Below, one piece after another: positions 1-7,738 of a stretch of 14,319 nt of DNA; position 1 is the stretch's first letter, and every line of letters starts with the position of its first letter. Source of the DNA: Candidatus Fermentibacterota bacterium (GTDB lineage: Bacteria; JAFGKV01). The translations under genes and the position numbers were made by a program. The stretch covers positions 1 to 14,319 of the forward strand of contig JAFGKV010000041.1 of assembly GCA_016928395.1 (NCBI GenBank), in the 5' to 3' direction. Under the pieces are notes generated by a model that was not told the origin of the DNA, did not search any database, and saw only the letters and a program-made list of their open reading frames with translations.

Positions 1-432
1 CGTCCCGCGCGCCGGTCCTAATTCGGTTTCTCGATCCACAAACCCCACAATGAGGCACCCATGGGGCTTCAGCACTCGGAACGCTTCTTGAAAGGCCTTG
101 AGAATATCGTCAACGAAACAAATGGTTGTTACCATTAGCACAAGGTCAAACTCGGGAACTGAAAGAGGCGGCTTCTCAGCTACATGCCGAAAAACCCGGA
201 TACCCTGTCTTTCAGCCTTGCTCGCCATCTTCTCAGACGGCTCTACACCGATTCTTATACCCAGAGGCACAGCGAATTGACCTGAACCAACGCCTACGTC
301 CAAACCCCTTGCTGGGAGAGAAGGCATTACTTGGCGTATCGCCTCTAATTCGGCATGATAGAAATCGCGATGTCTTTCGAACCACTCATCATATCTGTCG
401 CTATATTTGTCAAATTGCTCTATATTTGGCAT
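1..432 (-). CDS. Class I SAM-dependent methyltransferase, 3' end cut by window
   Basis: 144 residues are visible and the frame is open at base 1, so the C-terminus is missing. The Rossmann-fold hallmarks are present: motif I GLDVGVGSGQFA at residues 43-54, the acidic end of strand 2 in GVEPSEKM (62-69), the FDLVLMVTTICFVDD stretch (95-109), and RVLKPHGCLIVGFVDRE (119-135), where the post-III segment of Methyltransf_11/25 proteins lies. The N-terminus (MPNIEQFDKYSDRYDEWFERH) is the usual lead-in of small UbiE/ubiquinone-type methyltransferases. The substrate cannot be read from the sequence. The start is the ATG at 432, which lies 33 bp after the DsrE-family gene stop, so the two are probably co-transcribed. 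The stretch is visibly more AT-rich than the genes upstream. Confidence 0.88.
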   Translation of the reverse strand, partial: MPNIEQFDKYSDRYDEWFERHRDFYHAELEAIRQVMPSLPARGLDVGVGSGQFAVPLGIRIGVEPSEKMASKAERQGIRVFRHVAEKPPLSVPEFDLVLMVTTICFVDDILKAFQEAFRVLKPHGCLIVGFVDRETELGPARGT

Positions 433-465
433 ACCATACTCAAGTTCCTTACTATGGCAAACAAA

Positions 466-825
466 CTAGAAGGCTATGACCTTATCGCTTTCAACTATCC
501 ATTGTGCAAAATCTTTCATATTGCTTAATTTGATGCCTTCGATTAATTGAAGTTTGTCAATGCCTCGCGCTTCAGAACAACCACCACAACTTTTCACTTC
601 CCCACCCTTCTTGATAATAGATTTCAGCATGCGTTCAATGTTATAGTAGCCAGTCGGCGTTGTTTGATTGGGCAAGCCACAAAGAACAGAATCAGCCATC
701 AAGAAAATTCGTATTTCTACCGAATCGTCGTAGTCTTTCTGAAGCGTCATTGCCATTCGCAATGCGTTGTAAGCCTTCTCCGTCCCATAGGGGGCGTCAT
801 TGATAATAATGAGTATTCTCCGCAT
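466..825 (-). CDS. DsrE/DsrF-like (YchN-type) small protein
   Basis: About 119 residues. The opening MRRILIIINDAPYGTEKAYNALRMA is the beta-strand plus helix start of the DsrE family, and the stretch VKSCGGCSEARGI carries the family's typical cysteine next to an ARGI turn. DsrE-like proteins are small soluble alpha/beta sulfur-carrier or sulfur-relay relatives, often oligomeric. The two cysteines here (CGGC) could carry persulfide, but that is inference. I chose ATG 825, preceded by AAGAAG at suitable spacing. An in-frame ATG at 852 would add nine unlikely residues (MRYPHKEDN). The gene lies 32 bp after the CPBP protease stop and 33 bp before the methyltransferase start, and is probably the first or middle gene of a short operon. 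Confidence 0.85.
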   Translation of the reverse strand: MRRILIIINDAPYGTEKAYNALRMAMTLQKDYDDSVEIRIFLMADSVLCGLPNQTTPTGYYNIERMLKSIIKKGGEVKSCGGCSEARGIDKLQLIEGIKLSNMKDFAQWIVESDKVIAF

Positions 826-857
826 GTTGTCTTCTTTATGCGGATAGCGCACGCGTT

Positions 858-1742
858 TCAGATGCGGCGGGTGCCAGCTGCAACCGCTGGCGAGCCTGCT
901 TGCGCCATTCCTGCGCGATCAATCTGACCGGCGCGCCCAAACCACATCGAGCGAGTTGATGCGATCATCAGCACCACGAACACCCACAGCACGATCTCAT
1001 CGGTCAGGGTCGGCTGTCCTGGGAAGACGTAGTTCTTTGACGCGATTGAGGCATGGTAGAGGATGGCGGGAACGAGGCTGCCGCCGGAACCGTAGTAGAT
1101 CCAGGTGAACACGAAGGCGGTCGCAACAAGACCCATAACCCGAATCGCCATGGGACCGAACCCCAGGCTGAGGCCCTGGCCTATCCACGCCGGTATGTGC
1201 CATAGGCCCCAGAACACGCCGAGCACGAGGGTCCCCACCAGCGCGCCGCGCCATGCCTCGAGCCGAGGCAACGCGAAGCCCCGCCAGCCGATCTCCTCAC
1301 CCACGGCGTTCGGAAGAGTGAACACCAGGGCCACGGGAATCATGTACGCCGCAGCCGGGCCTAGGATCACTCGCAGCGGCATCGGCCCGAGCTCGTAGGA
1401 CCGACCCAGAACGCGGTCGATGCCCAGAGACAGACACCACCGCGCAGGCTCGAACAAAAGTGCTACGAGGTACCACTGCCAGCGAACACGCCATCTGCCG
1501 AGCTTGCTGAACAGAGCGCCCAGGCCTGGCCCGCGCGACGAGAGAATCGTGAGCAGAATGGCCGCAAGGCCGGGAGACCATACCGTGAGCGCGTTCGCTG
1601 GCGACCTGGGCGACACGGCTGACTCGGCGAGTCCGAGCCGGTACCTTGCCTGTGGTATCCAGATCGTCCAGGCAATCAGAGTCAGCAGAAAGAACATCAC
1701 AAGCTCAATCGCGCGCCTCGCTCGCGTGGCGTCAGCTTCCAT
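858..1742 (-). CDS. CPBP/CAAX-type intramembrane metalloprotease
   Basis: 294 residues, strongly hydrophobic, with several membrane segments (about residues 12-30, 55-70, 88-105, 130-146, 165-182, 200-217, 248-262). The CPBP (Rce1/Abi) glutamic protease motifs are all visible: EEIGWRGF (149-156, the EExxxR motif), FWGLWHIP (177-184, the FxxxH motif with H182) and the third motif histidine in ILYHAS (H230). Bacterial members are membrane proteases of mostly unknown substrate; some act in bacteriocin immunity or processing. I chose ATG 1742 because GGAGGTG sits just upstream. The frame is open 41 codons further upstream, but that extension has no hydrophobic or family character. The C-terminal tail after residue 265 is polar and probably cytoplasmic. 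Confidence 0.9.
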   Translation of the reverse strand: MEADATRARRAIELVMFFLLTLIAWTIWIPQARYRLGLAESAVSPRSPANALTVWSPGLAAILLTILSSRGPGLGALFSKLGRWRVRWQWYLVALLFEPARWCLSLGIDRVLGRSYELGPMPLRVILGPAAAYMIPVALVFTLPNAVGEEIGWRGFALPRLEAWRGALVGTLVLGVFWGLWHIPAWIGQGLSLGFGPMAIRVMGLVATAFVFTWIYYGSGGSLVPAILYHASIASKNYVFPGQPTLTDEIVLWVFVVLMIASTRSMWFGRAGQIDRAGMAQAGSPAVAAGTRRI

Positions 1743-1872
1743 TGCCACCTCCAATACCCTGAGCGTAGCCAGCCAAAAGGCCGGGCCGCAAGACATCAAG
1801 ACAGAAAATGATGCGAGCTCCGGCCTTCTTGGTCTTCGTTCATGCGATTGCTCGCATTCCCGCAATTCTGGC

Positions 1873-2013
1873 TTACTTCTTGGGCTTCTCCTTAATTCCT
1901 TTCTTTCCTCCAGTCATCGGACCTTGACCAGGGCCTGTGCCCTTGCCCTTACCTTTGCCATGACCGTCTTTCGGTCCCTGACCTTTTGGTCCAGTTCCAT
2001 CTTTGTTTGGCAT
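1873..2013 (-). CDS. Gly/Lys/Pro-rich 46-residue small protein
   Basis: The ATG at 2013 is preceded by AAGGAGGTGATTAAT, an essentially ideal ribosome binding site. The product is only 46 residues: it starts MPNKDGTGPKGQGPKDGHGK, contains 15 Gly and 12 Lys, and ends KEKPKK. The repeating GTGPxGxGP pattern and a PMTGG turn resemble the N-terminal part of the short DUF5320-like proteins (MPxxDGTGPxGxGPMTG...) found in many anaerobes and candidate phyla. The Cys-containing part of that family is absent. It has no signal peptide or membrane segment. The function is unknown; a very basic, disordered protein could bind nucleic acid, but that is a guess. It sits between gpmA and the CPBP protease in the same direction. 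Confidence 0.75.
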   Translation of the reverse strand: MPNKDGTGPKGQGPKDGHGKGKGKGTGPGQGPMTGGKKGIKEKPKK

Positions 2014-2099
2014 ATTAATCACCTCCTTCCCGTTGGTTAGCGCTAAGGAGCTCTACTTGGTCGTTGCACGCATCCGCCTTGTAGGCTGATCCTACCTTT

Positions 2100-2843
2100 C
2101 TATTGAGCTTTACCCTGGTCCGCTACAGCTTTCGTTGCCTGATCTACATCTTCTGTATTTCCCAAATAGTAATGTTTGATAGGTCGCAACTCCTTATCCA
2201 ACTCATATACCAACGGAATTCCGGTAGGAATATTGAGTGCGACAATGTCTTCGTCTGAAACATTGTCAAGATACTTCACCAGTGCCCGTAGGCTGTTGCC
2301 GTGAGCTACGATGATGGCTCTCTTTCCCGCTTTGACGGCAGGTGCAATAGATCCGTTCCAATAGAGTAAGAAGCGCTCGACTGTGTCTCTAAGACACTCT
2401 GTGAGTGGCAAGTCGCGATCATCCAATTCCCGATACCGTGGATCATGGGCCGGATATCGTTCGTCCGTTCTCTCCAGGGCCGGGGGCTTGATATCATAGC
2501 TTCTGCGCCAAAGGAGTACCTGATCCTCCCCAAAGCGCGTTGCGGTCTCCGCCTTGTTCAGGCCTTGCAGAGCCCCATAGTGCCGCTCATTCAGCCGCCA
2601 CGAACGCTCGACAGGAATCCACATTTGGTCAAGTTCATCCAGCACGATCCAAAGTGTGCGTATGGCGCGCTTCAGCACTGATGTATAGGCAACATCGAAT
2701 TGGTAGCCTTCAGATCTGAGCGTTTTGCCGGCTTCTCGAGCTTCGATCCTGCCATGGTCAGAAAGATCGACATCCGACCAGCCAGAAAAGCGGTTTTCCT
2801 TATTCCACAAGCTTTCACCGTGCCGCAATAGGGTCAGTTTCAT
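2100..2843 (-). CDS. gpmA: 2,3-bisphosphoglycerate-dependent phosphoglycerate mutase
   Basis: 247 residues, close to the ~250 of E. coli GpmA. It interconverts 3- and 2-phosphoglycerate in glycolysis and gluconeogenesis through a phosphohistidine. The phosphoacceptor motif LLRHGES (H8), the [12 protein letters not shown] stretch (17-28), the [15 protein letters not shown] segment (85-99, acid/base E86) and the second catalytic histidine in [15 protein letters not shown] (H181) are all present. The ending [17 protein letters not shown] is also typical. The start is the second of two tandem ATGs (2843; the other is 2846), with GGTGA about 7 nt upstream. The family consensus begins M-K-L-x-L-L-R-H-G-E. 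The open frame upstream to 2966 overlaps the preceding gene's end and is not part of the protein. Confidence 0.95.
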   Translation of the reverse strand: MKLTLLRHGESLWNKENRFSGWSDVDLSDHGRIEAREAGKTLRSEGYQFDVAYTSVLKRAIRTLWIVLDELDQMWIPVERSWRLNERHYGALQGLNKAETATRFGEDQVLLWRRSYDIKPPALERTDERYPAHDPRYRELDDRDLPLTECLRDTVERFLLYWNGSIAPAVKAGKRAIIVAHGNSLRALVKYLDNVSDEDIVALNIPTGIPLVYELDKELRPIKHYYLGNTEDVDQATKAVADQGKAQ

Positions 2844-2923
2844 CATCCCATCACCCTGTGTTCTTCCTTGGCAGCGAACGATAAGGATCACGCGCGAGGG
2901 ATGGCGCAGAGCGAAGCGGCACG

Positions 2924-3577
2924 CTATTCCTCGTCGCCGTCGATGGCTCTGTTGGGATCGATCCATTTCACGACCCCGTTCTTTGTTACACTTCTCTCAA
3001 CTGTGATCGGCAGATCAGAGCTCTTGATCACCGCCTCATAGATCGCGTTGCCCATCTTTGATCCGCTATCTCCAGGGTGGATCGTGATGGAATGGTATTC
3101 TGACAACGTGTCCTCGAAAACTTCGTAATATCCAATTTGACCAATCCATCCGCCAAGACGACAATAAGTCCAGAGTCTGACCTGGGTTCCGATCTTCTCA
3201 AGGGAAACAGCCATGGTATGGGCGAAGAATTCCCCATACTTGCGATACTTTCCTGTGGCATTGCCAAGGTATAGAGTAAATTGGCCGCCGGCGTTGCCAA
3301 ATGATCTCATGTCACAGGACAAGGCCATGTCTTGAATACCGTCCGAATTGAAATCGGCAAGCATTCTGAAACGTTCACCGCTGTGGATATCGTCCTTCGC
3401 AACGGCTCTGATCGATGGATCGTCACTCCATTCAAATCCCGTGGCGATCACCGCCGCCAACCCAATGATTGTTGTGGCAAAACCTCTCTTCATTCTCATG
3501 ATCCCAACGGGGCCGCGGGTGAGCCGCATAACACGTATACAGCACTGTAACCTGGTTGAGGTTTTCCTTTGTAGCAT
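2924..3577 (-). CDS. Secreted or anchored FG-GAP/VCBS-like protein, function unknown
   Basis: 217 residues from ATG 3577. A hydrophobic segment (about residues 33-48, [16 protein letters not shown]) after a basic stretch looks like a signal peptide or N-terminal anchor. Residues 68-118 hold a single FG-GAP/VCBS-like unit: [20 protein letters not shown] with the Ca-binding-loop spacing D-x-N-x-D-G-x-x-D, then [18 protein letters not shown]. The rest is not recognisable. The start is uncertain. The strong AAGGAGGAGGTGA lies at about 3587-3600 and fits the long start, but gives a 30-residue n-region. ATGs at 3499 or 3493 would give a normal signal peptide ([10 protein letters not shown]...) with only a weak ribosome binding site. 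The gene ends 80 bp before gpmA. Confidence 0.68.
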   Translation of the reverse strand: MLQRKTSTRLQCCIRVMRLTRGPVGIMRMKRGFATTIIGLAAVIATGFEWSDDPSIRAVAKDDIHSGERFRMLADFNSDGIQDMALSCDMRSFGNAGGQFTLYLGNATGKYRKYGEFFAHTMAVSLEKIGTQVRLWTYCRLGGWIGQIGYYEVFEDTLSEYHSITIHPGDSGSKMGNAIYEAVIKSSDLPITVERSVTKNGVVKWIDPNRAIDGDEE

Positions 3578-3735
3578 CTATCATTCACCTCCTCCTTGAC
3601 AAACCGGAGCCGCGTCTTGTGCAGATCCGAATAACACTCACGTTCAGCCTCACAGCGCATCCATCGGGCTCGCCAAGAGAAGGAGTGGTCAGTCTTCAGT
3701 TGTCGGTAGTCAGGTGAGCGCGGGGGAAGCGGAGA

Positions 3736-3905
3736 CGCGAACCCGTGGAAGACCCCCCGCGGTGCGACGGAACTGGCAGCGGAAAGAAGTGGTATGGGAC
3801 GAGAAGCATGAGCGCGAGATTCGATCGGTTCCATCACAGCCCCATTGTGAAGGTCGCTCTTGTAGAGGGATAGGCCGAAGGAAGAGCCGCGGCTCGAACC
3901 TGTCA
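3736..3905. repeat. Diverged direct repeat, copy A
   Basis: By eye this stretch aligns over about 150-165 bases with 4031-4200, at roughly 65-75% identity. Matching anchors, written on the plus strand, include CGACGGAACTGG/CGACGGAACCGG, the GCGCGAGATTCGATCGGTTCCAT region against GCGAGATCCGATTGGCTCCAT, and GGAAGAGCCGCGGCTCG against GGAAGCCGGTGCCTCG. On the minus strand both copies could read ...ERPS... and then ...VMEPI(E/G)SR(A/E)HA, but a one-base indel between these segments breaks a shared frame. This looks like decayed coding sequence or a non-coding element. Boundaries are approximate. Confidence 0.6.
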
Positions 3906-4030
3906 AGGCGCCCAGTCCTCGCTCTATTCGGGGAGTGCTGTCCGACAAGGGTGCCAGCGTGCTTCGCCAGGCCATGAATCGTTATGTGGATGGCCCTTTC
4001 GCTCAGCAACTTGACACTTTGTCTACGTCC

Positions 4031-4200
4031 CTAGACCCGACCAGACACGCCCGTCTCACGACGGAACCGGTAGTGGAGAGACGGCGAATGGTGTGAAAAG
4101 CGTGCTCGCGAGATCCGATTGGCTCCATGACGGCCCCTGGTGATGGTCTCTCTCGGAAGGGGATGCAGCCAAGGAAGCCGGTGCCTCGTGCACGGTCAGG
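4031..4200. repeat. Diverged direct repeat, copy B
   Basis: Partner of the repeat at 3736-3905, in the same orientation about 295 bp away. On the minus strand it can be read as one frame including GAVMEPIGSREHAFHTIRRL and ending at 4003. Its last bases reach within 40 bp of the glycosyltransferase stop at 4240. Many differences from copy A fall at third positions of the MEPI-SR-HA segment (GAA/GAG, CCG/CCA, CAT/CAC), which hints at past coding use, but the upstream indel argues against two intact related proteins. Confidence 0.6.
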
Positions 4201-4239
4201 CACGCGCGGCCGTGCGACGACGGCGTGGTGCGTGGGGAA

Positions 4240-5190
4240 TCAGACTCCCCTCAGAAGCACGTAGTTGTGGAACCCGCCGATCTGGCGACCACGAAGAATG
4301 CGGCGCTCCAGGAAGGTCAGGAATCGGTACTTGGCCCGCTCATGCTTATGAGGCACGCGCCGAGGATCCGGCGATCCCGAGTACTGCAGCCTGTCCCGCC
4401 AGTCCATACGACCGATCATGCCCGCCATGACCTTCGGGTGGGCGCCGGTGAACACCGCAAGGCGATCCAGTGGGCCGTAGTCAAAGGGCCGTTCCTCTTC
4501 CGCGGGGACGCGATCCCGCCAGGCCACGCCACGGTGCAGCGTGGTGAGGGCGCGGCTCTTGCTCGTCATGAGGTGCGGCGGCCGTACCCATCCGTAGTGA
4601 TAGATCTCCGCGTCCACCGCCGCCACCTTGAGCTTGTGATGCCCTTTGGGCTGGCGAGGCCCCTGGTAGAAGTCGAAACGCCGAAAGGACTGGGCGCTCT
4701 GCCATGAGTGAATGTCGGGCCGGTTGCGGATGATCCTGATCTCGTGGGGATACCAGCCATGACTCACGTGGTAGTGCTCGTAGTCACCCCAAAAGTGCGT
4801 GTAGCGGAACAGGAGGCCCTCAACTTCATGCCGACCCAGCAACTCCTGACATCGTTGTTGGATGACCGGCAGATATGTCTCGTGTACGACCTCGTCGGCC
4901 TGGAGGTAAAGGAGCCAGTCTCCCGAGCAGGCGTCTTTGGCGATATCGGTCTGCACCGAGTTGATGATGCCCTTTTCGAAGAGCTTCTCGTCCCACACGG
5001 TATCGATGATGCGAACCTTGTCGCTTTCGATGGCGGCAATGGCGTCCCTGGTGGTATCCTCAGGATCGCCCCTGCCGACTGCTACCACGAACTCGTCGAC
5101 AATCGGAAGCACCGAGAGAATCGATTCAACGACCGGATAGTAGAGCTTGAGCCCGTTTCTTACGAAGGAGAATCCACTTATCTTCATCAT
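4240..5190 (-). CDS. Family 2 (GT-A fold) glycosyltransferase
   Basis: 316 residues. The N-terminus ISGFSFVRNGLKLYYPVVES (4-23) followed by IVDEFVVAVGRGDPEDTT (30-47) is typical of GT2 proteins of the type that add sugars in lipopolysaccharide-core or other surface glycans. The metal/nucleotide-sugar motif appears as WLLYLQADEVVHE (92-104), with QADE in place of the more usual D-x-D/DADE. No membrane segment is seen, so it is probably cytoplasmic or membrane-peripheral. Start: tandem ATGs lie at 5190 and 5187, and AGAGA six bases upstream of 5190 favours it; a further ATG is at 5196. The gene is transcribed divergently from the next glycosyltransferase, with a 136-bp intergenic region between them. 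Confidence 0.88.
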   Translation of the reverse strand: MMKISGFSFVRNGLKLYYPVVESILSVLPIVDEFVVAVGRGDPEDTTRDAIAAIESDKVRIIDTVWDEKLFEKGIINSVQTDIAKDACSGDWLLYLQADEVVHETYLPVIQQRCQELLGRHEVEGLLFRYTHFWGDYEHYHVSHGWYPHEIRIIRNRPDIHSWQSAQSFRRFDFYQGPRQPKGHHKLKVAAVDAEIYHYGWVRPPHLMTSKSRALTTLHRGVAWRDRVPAEEERPFDYGPLDRLAVFTGAHPKVMAGMIGRMDWRDRLQYSGSPDPRRVPHKHERAKYRFLTFLERRILRGRQIGGFHNYVLLRGV

Positions 5191-5326
5191 GGTCATTCTC
5201 TTGGTCAGTATCCACGGAGTCCTATGCGGTCGGACAGGATTCTCCAACTAACCGGGCTTGGGCGCCCCGCGTCAAGAGCAGCCTGACGGCACGTTTCGTC
5301 TTTCCCGGGGAAACGGAGATCAGTGC

Positions 5327-6178
5327 ATGCAGCATGTGAGTGTAGTGATTCCAGTGTACAACCGATGCGATCTCCTGAGGAGAACCCTGCTCTCGCTGGC
5401 AAGCCAGAGCCTGGCGCCCTGCGAAATCATCGTCTCGGATGACGGGTCCGATGAAGATATCTGGGCTACCTTAATGGGGTGCGTTCCCCTGCTGAACTGC
5501 TCACTCGCCTATGTGCGACAGCCTCGGAAGGGCTTCAGGGCCGCACGGACTAGAAACAACGGGATTCACTATGCGAGCCATGACATCCTGGTGTTCGTCG
5601 ACCAAGATATCGTGACGACCCGGGGCTACCTCGCAAGGCTGGCGCAGGGCACCGGACCAGGCACCTTCGCGGTGGGGTATCCGATACGGCTGACCCAGCG
5701 GCAGACGGCATGCGTCACCGATGCGATGATCAGACAAGGTCGATTCGGGGGAGTCGTGACGGCCCAGCAGCGTGGAAAGGTGACGCGCCAGTTCGTGAAG
5801 GACTTCTTCTATCACCACGCACGAAGGCATGGACTCATGCGCGCAGCGAGACCGAAACTCCGCAGCGGCGTGTTTGGGGCCTGGCGAGAGGACATTCTCC
5901 GCGTGGACGGTTTCGACGAGAACTTCGAAGGGTGGGGCAACGAGGACGACGACCTTGGTCGGAGGCTGTACGCCTCTGGAGTACGGGGCAGGAACGTGTG
6001 CTTCCGCGAATTTCCTCTTCATCTCTACCACGTGCCGCACCACAATGGTGGGTTCCGGGCGAATCAGGCCTTTGCTCAGGAGCGAATCCCCCGCATCCTC
6101 TCTGGAGAGGTACGCGCGTCCAGGGGCTTGAGCAGTACCACTCCCGAAGAGCGTCCCAACGCAACGTGGCTGCGCTAA
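5327..6178 (+). CDS. Family 2 glycosyltransferase with Glyco_transf_7C-like C-terminus
   Basis: 283 residues. The GT2 start VSVVIPVYNRCDLLRRTLLS (4-23), the nucleotide-binding IIVSDDGSDED (34-44), the metal motif in LVFVDQDIVT (88-97, DQD) and the C-terminal acceptor-side motif GAWREDILRVDGFDENF plus EGWGNEDDDLGRRL (184-214) show a GT-A enzyme of the type with an N-terminal GT2 and a C-terminal galactosyltransferase-like (7C) region. I chose ATG 5327 because GGAGATC lies about 8 nt upstream and the family core starts right after it. The open frame from 5258 would add 23 uncharacteristic residues. Probably acts in surface polysaccharide synthesis with the GT4 gene downstream. Confidence 0.92.
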   Translation: MQHVSVVIPVYNRCDLLRRTLLSLASQSLAPCEIIVSDDGSDEDIWATLMGCVPLLNCSLAYVRQPRKGFRAARTRNNGIHYASHDILVFVDQDIVTTRGYLARLAQGTGPGTFAVGYPIRLTQRQTACVTDAMIRQGRFGGVVTAQQRGKVTRQFVKDFFYHHARRHGLMRAARPKLRSGVFGAWREDILRVDGFDENFEGWGNEDDDLGRRLYASGVRGRNVCFREFPLHLYHVPHHNGGFRANQAFAQERIPRILSGEVRASRGLSSTTPEERPNATWLR

Positions 6179-6604
6179 GGCGTCTGCCTCGCGCAGGAAT
6201 GGAAGTAACTGCGACGTGGGGCGTGTCTAGTCAATCAGCTCAAACCCTACGGGGCCGCATATGTCAGCGCAGGCCGGGCGTTCGGAAACGCCCCGAGTTG
6301 CCGCCGTGGGAGATACACCAGACGGTCACGGCGCCGAACGAGGCTCCCCCGCACCGCAGAGACAATCCGCCCTGCACAGCGTATGACCGTACACTGCGCT
6401 GCCCTCACGCCGGCAAGAGCGCGCCGCGCCATAATCCTTCATTGACAGGGGCCAGCCTAAAGACGAGGTTCACGTGGTGTCGTCAGAGGGGAACTCTGCG
6501 AGGGAAAGCGGTTAGTGACTATGGGAGTTCCTCGACAAGGCGCGCCCATTGCAGCAGGGCGCATGCCTGGGCCACCTGGTGGCTACCATGAACAAGGAGC
6601 ATAC
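6179..6604. other. Intergenic stretch, no gene recognised
   Basis: 426 bases between two glycosyltransferase genes on the same strand. The open frame that runs through from 5710 to 6591 is an Arg/Pro-rich shadow of the upstream gene. The only structure seen is a 7-bp hairpin at 6276-6293. TTGACA at 6443-6448 could be a -35 element for the GT4 gene, but no good -10 follows at 17 bp. Confidence 0.5.
6276..6293. other. Hairpin (GGGCGTT-CGGA-AACGCCC)
   Basis: A perfect 7-bp stem with a 4-base loop, about 100 bp after the glycosyltransferase stop. No T-run follows, so it is not a standard intrinsic terminator. It may protect the 3' end of the mRNA or be chance. Confidence 0.35.
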
Positions 6605-7738
6605 GTGACCGGCCTTAGCCTGCTCTTCATCAACTCCGCCAAGCGAGCCTCCGGGGGAGAATACTGGATGGCGCAGGTGGGGGGGGAGTTCGTACGAAGA
6701 GGCCACCGGGTAACCTTGGTCTGCCGCCCGTTCCGTCCGTGGGCGGAGCACGCGCGGGATTTGGGCGTGACAGTCTATGAGCATGGGCTCCGCGGCGACA
6801 TCAATATGAACGCGGTGGTGCGCCTTGGATTGATCATGCTGCGGCAACGAGTAGAACTGGTCTGCACGGTATTCGAACGGGAAGCTCGTTTGGCGGGAAT
6901 GGCGAAGCGCTTCTTCCCATCCGTTTCCTTGGTTCAGCGCAAAGTCGTTCCCCGGATCAAGAACCGCCTCCAGTACCGGGCAAGTTATCGCTACCTCGTC
7001 GACAAGATCCTCGCGTCCAGCCACAGCATAGAATCGCAGCTCACGCGGTACCCGTGGCTGTCGCCCGGCATGGTCGAGGTCGTTCCCAACGGCATCGACC
7101 TGACGCCGTTCACTTCCTTCAACCCGTCACGTCATGTGGCGAAACGGCTTGGGATCCCGCGCGGGAGGGTAATCGTTGGGTCGGTTGCCGACCTTGTGCC
7201 CTCCAAGGGGCACGAGATGCTCCTCGATTCCCTGCCCAAGCTCCTTCTGCTGGCACCGCAAGTTCATCTGCTGCTAGTCGGAGAGGGACTGATGCGGAGA
7301 CGTCTTGAGCGGAAGAGCGAGGAGATGGGCCTTGCGGATCGCGTTACCTTCGCGGGATTCCGGCGGGACATTCCCGATGTTCTGCGCAACGTCGATGTAT
7401 TTCTACTCCCCTCACGCTCGGAAGGGGCTTCACTGGCAGTACTGGAAGCCATGGCGGCGGCCCGCCCTGTGGTAGTCAGCGATGTGGGCGGAAACTCGGA
7501 ACTGGTGATCCACGGCATCAATGGATTCCTCTTTCCCTTGGATGATCCGCTCATGATGATCCAGCACGTGGCCCTTCTTGCGGCCAACCCTCGCCTGCGC
7601 AAGAGGATGGGGACTGAGGGCAGACGATGGGCCGAGCGCGAGTTCACCCTAGACAAGATGATCGACAAGGTCGAGACCATCTTCCTCTCAACTGTCGAAG
7701 GCAAGCGAAAGGGAAGAGGTCTGCGGCATCCACAATGA
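6605..7738 (+). CDS. GT-B fold glycosyltransferase, family 4
   Basis: 377 residues, the usual GT4 size. The N-terminal acceptor domain has SAKRASGGEYWMAQVGGEFVRRGHRVTLV (11-39). The linker PNGIDLTPF (161-169) leads to the donor domain with VGSVADLVPSKGHEMLLDSL (191-210), HLLLVGEGLMRRRLE (221-235) and the EX7E motif in SEGASLAVLEAMAAARPVVVSDVGG (272-296; E273 and E281). It transfers a sugar from a nucleotide donor, probably onto a lipid-linked or surface glycan. I chose the GTG at 6605: it has AAGGAG five bases upstream and starts directly at the first beta strand. Frames from 6515 (GTG) or 6521 (ATG) would add ~30 Gly/Pro-rich residues without a clear ribosome binding site. Confidence 0.93.
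   Translation: MTGLSLLFINSAKRASGGEYWMAQVGGEFVRRGHRVTLVCRPFRPWAEHARDLGVTVYEHGLRGDINMNAVVRLGLIMLRQRVELVCTVFEREARLAGMAKRFFPSVSLVQRKVVPRIKNRLQYRASYRYLVDKILASSHSIESQLTRYPWLSPGMVEVVPNGIDLTPFTSFNPSRHVAKRLGIPRGRVIVGSVADLVPSKGHEMLLDSLPKLLLLAPQVHLLLVGEGLMRRRLERKSEEMGLADRVTFAGFRRDIPDVLRNVDVFLLPSRSEGASLAVLEAMAAARPVVVSDVGGNSELVIHGINGFLFPLDDPLMMIQHVALLAANPRLRKRMGTEGRRWAEREFTLDKMIDKVETIFLSTVEGKRKGRGLRHPQ

Larger units (their letters stand above)
3578..4239. other. Gene-free stretch containing a diverged two-copy repeat
   Basis: 662 bases between the family 2 glycosyltransferase and the FG-GAP-like gene, both on the minus strand. Open frames exist on both strands, but none has a recognisable domain together with a convincing ribosome binding site. 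The main content is the repeat pair described separately. No tRNA, strong terminator or clear promoter was seen. Confidence 0.6.

Noticed and set aside
2037-2046. 10-bp palindrome TTAGCGCTAA upstream of the small Gly/Lys gene
   Set aside because: Short enough to be chance, and no promoter elements flank it convincingly.
2081-2095. GTAGG-CTGAT-CCTAC inverted repeat after gpmA
   Set aside because: The stem is only 5 bp with no T-run, too weak for a terminator call.
3496-3975. Minus-strand open frame of 159 codons across repeat copy A
   Set aside because: No domain, and it overlaps the start of the FG-GAP-like gene. The part shared with copy B is interrupted by an indel.
5710-6591. Long plus-strand open frame of 293 codons
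   Set aside because: It overlaps the well-supported family 2 glycosyltransferase in another frame and is Arg/Pro/Trp-rich; a high-GC shadow.
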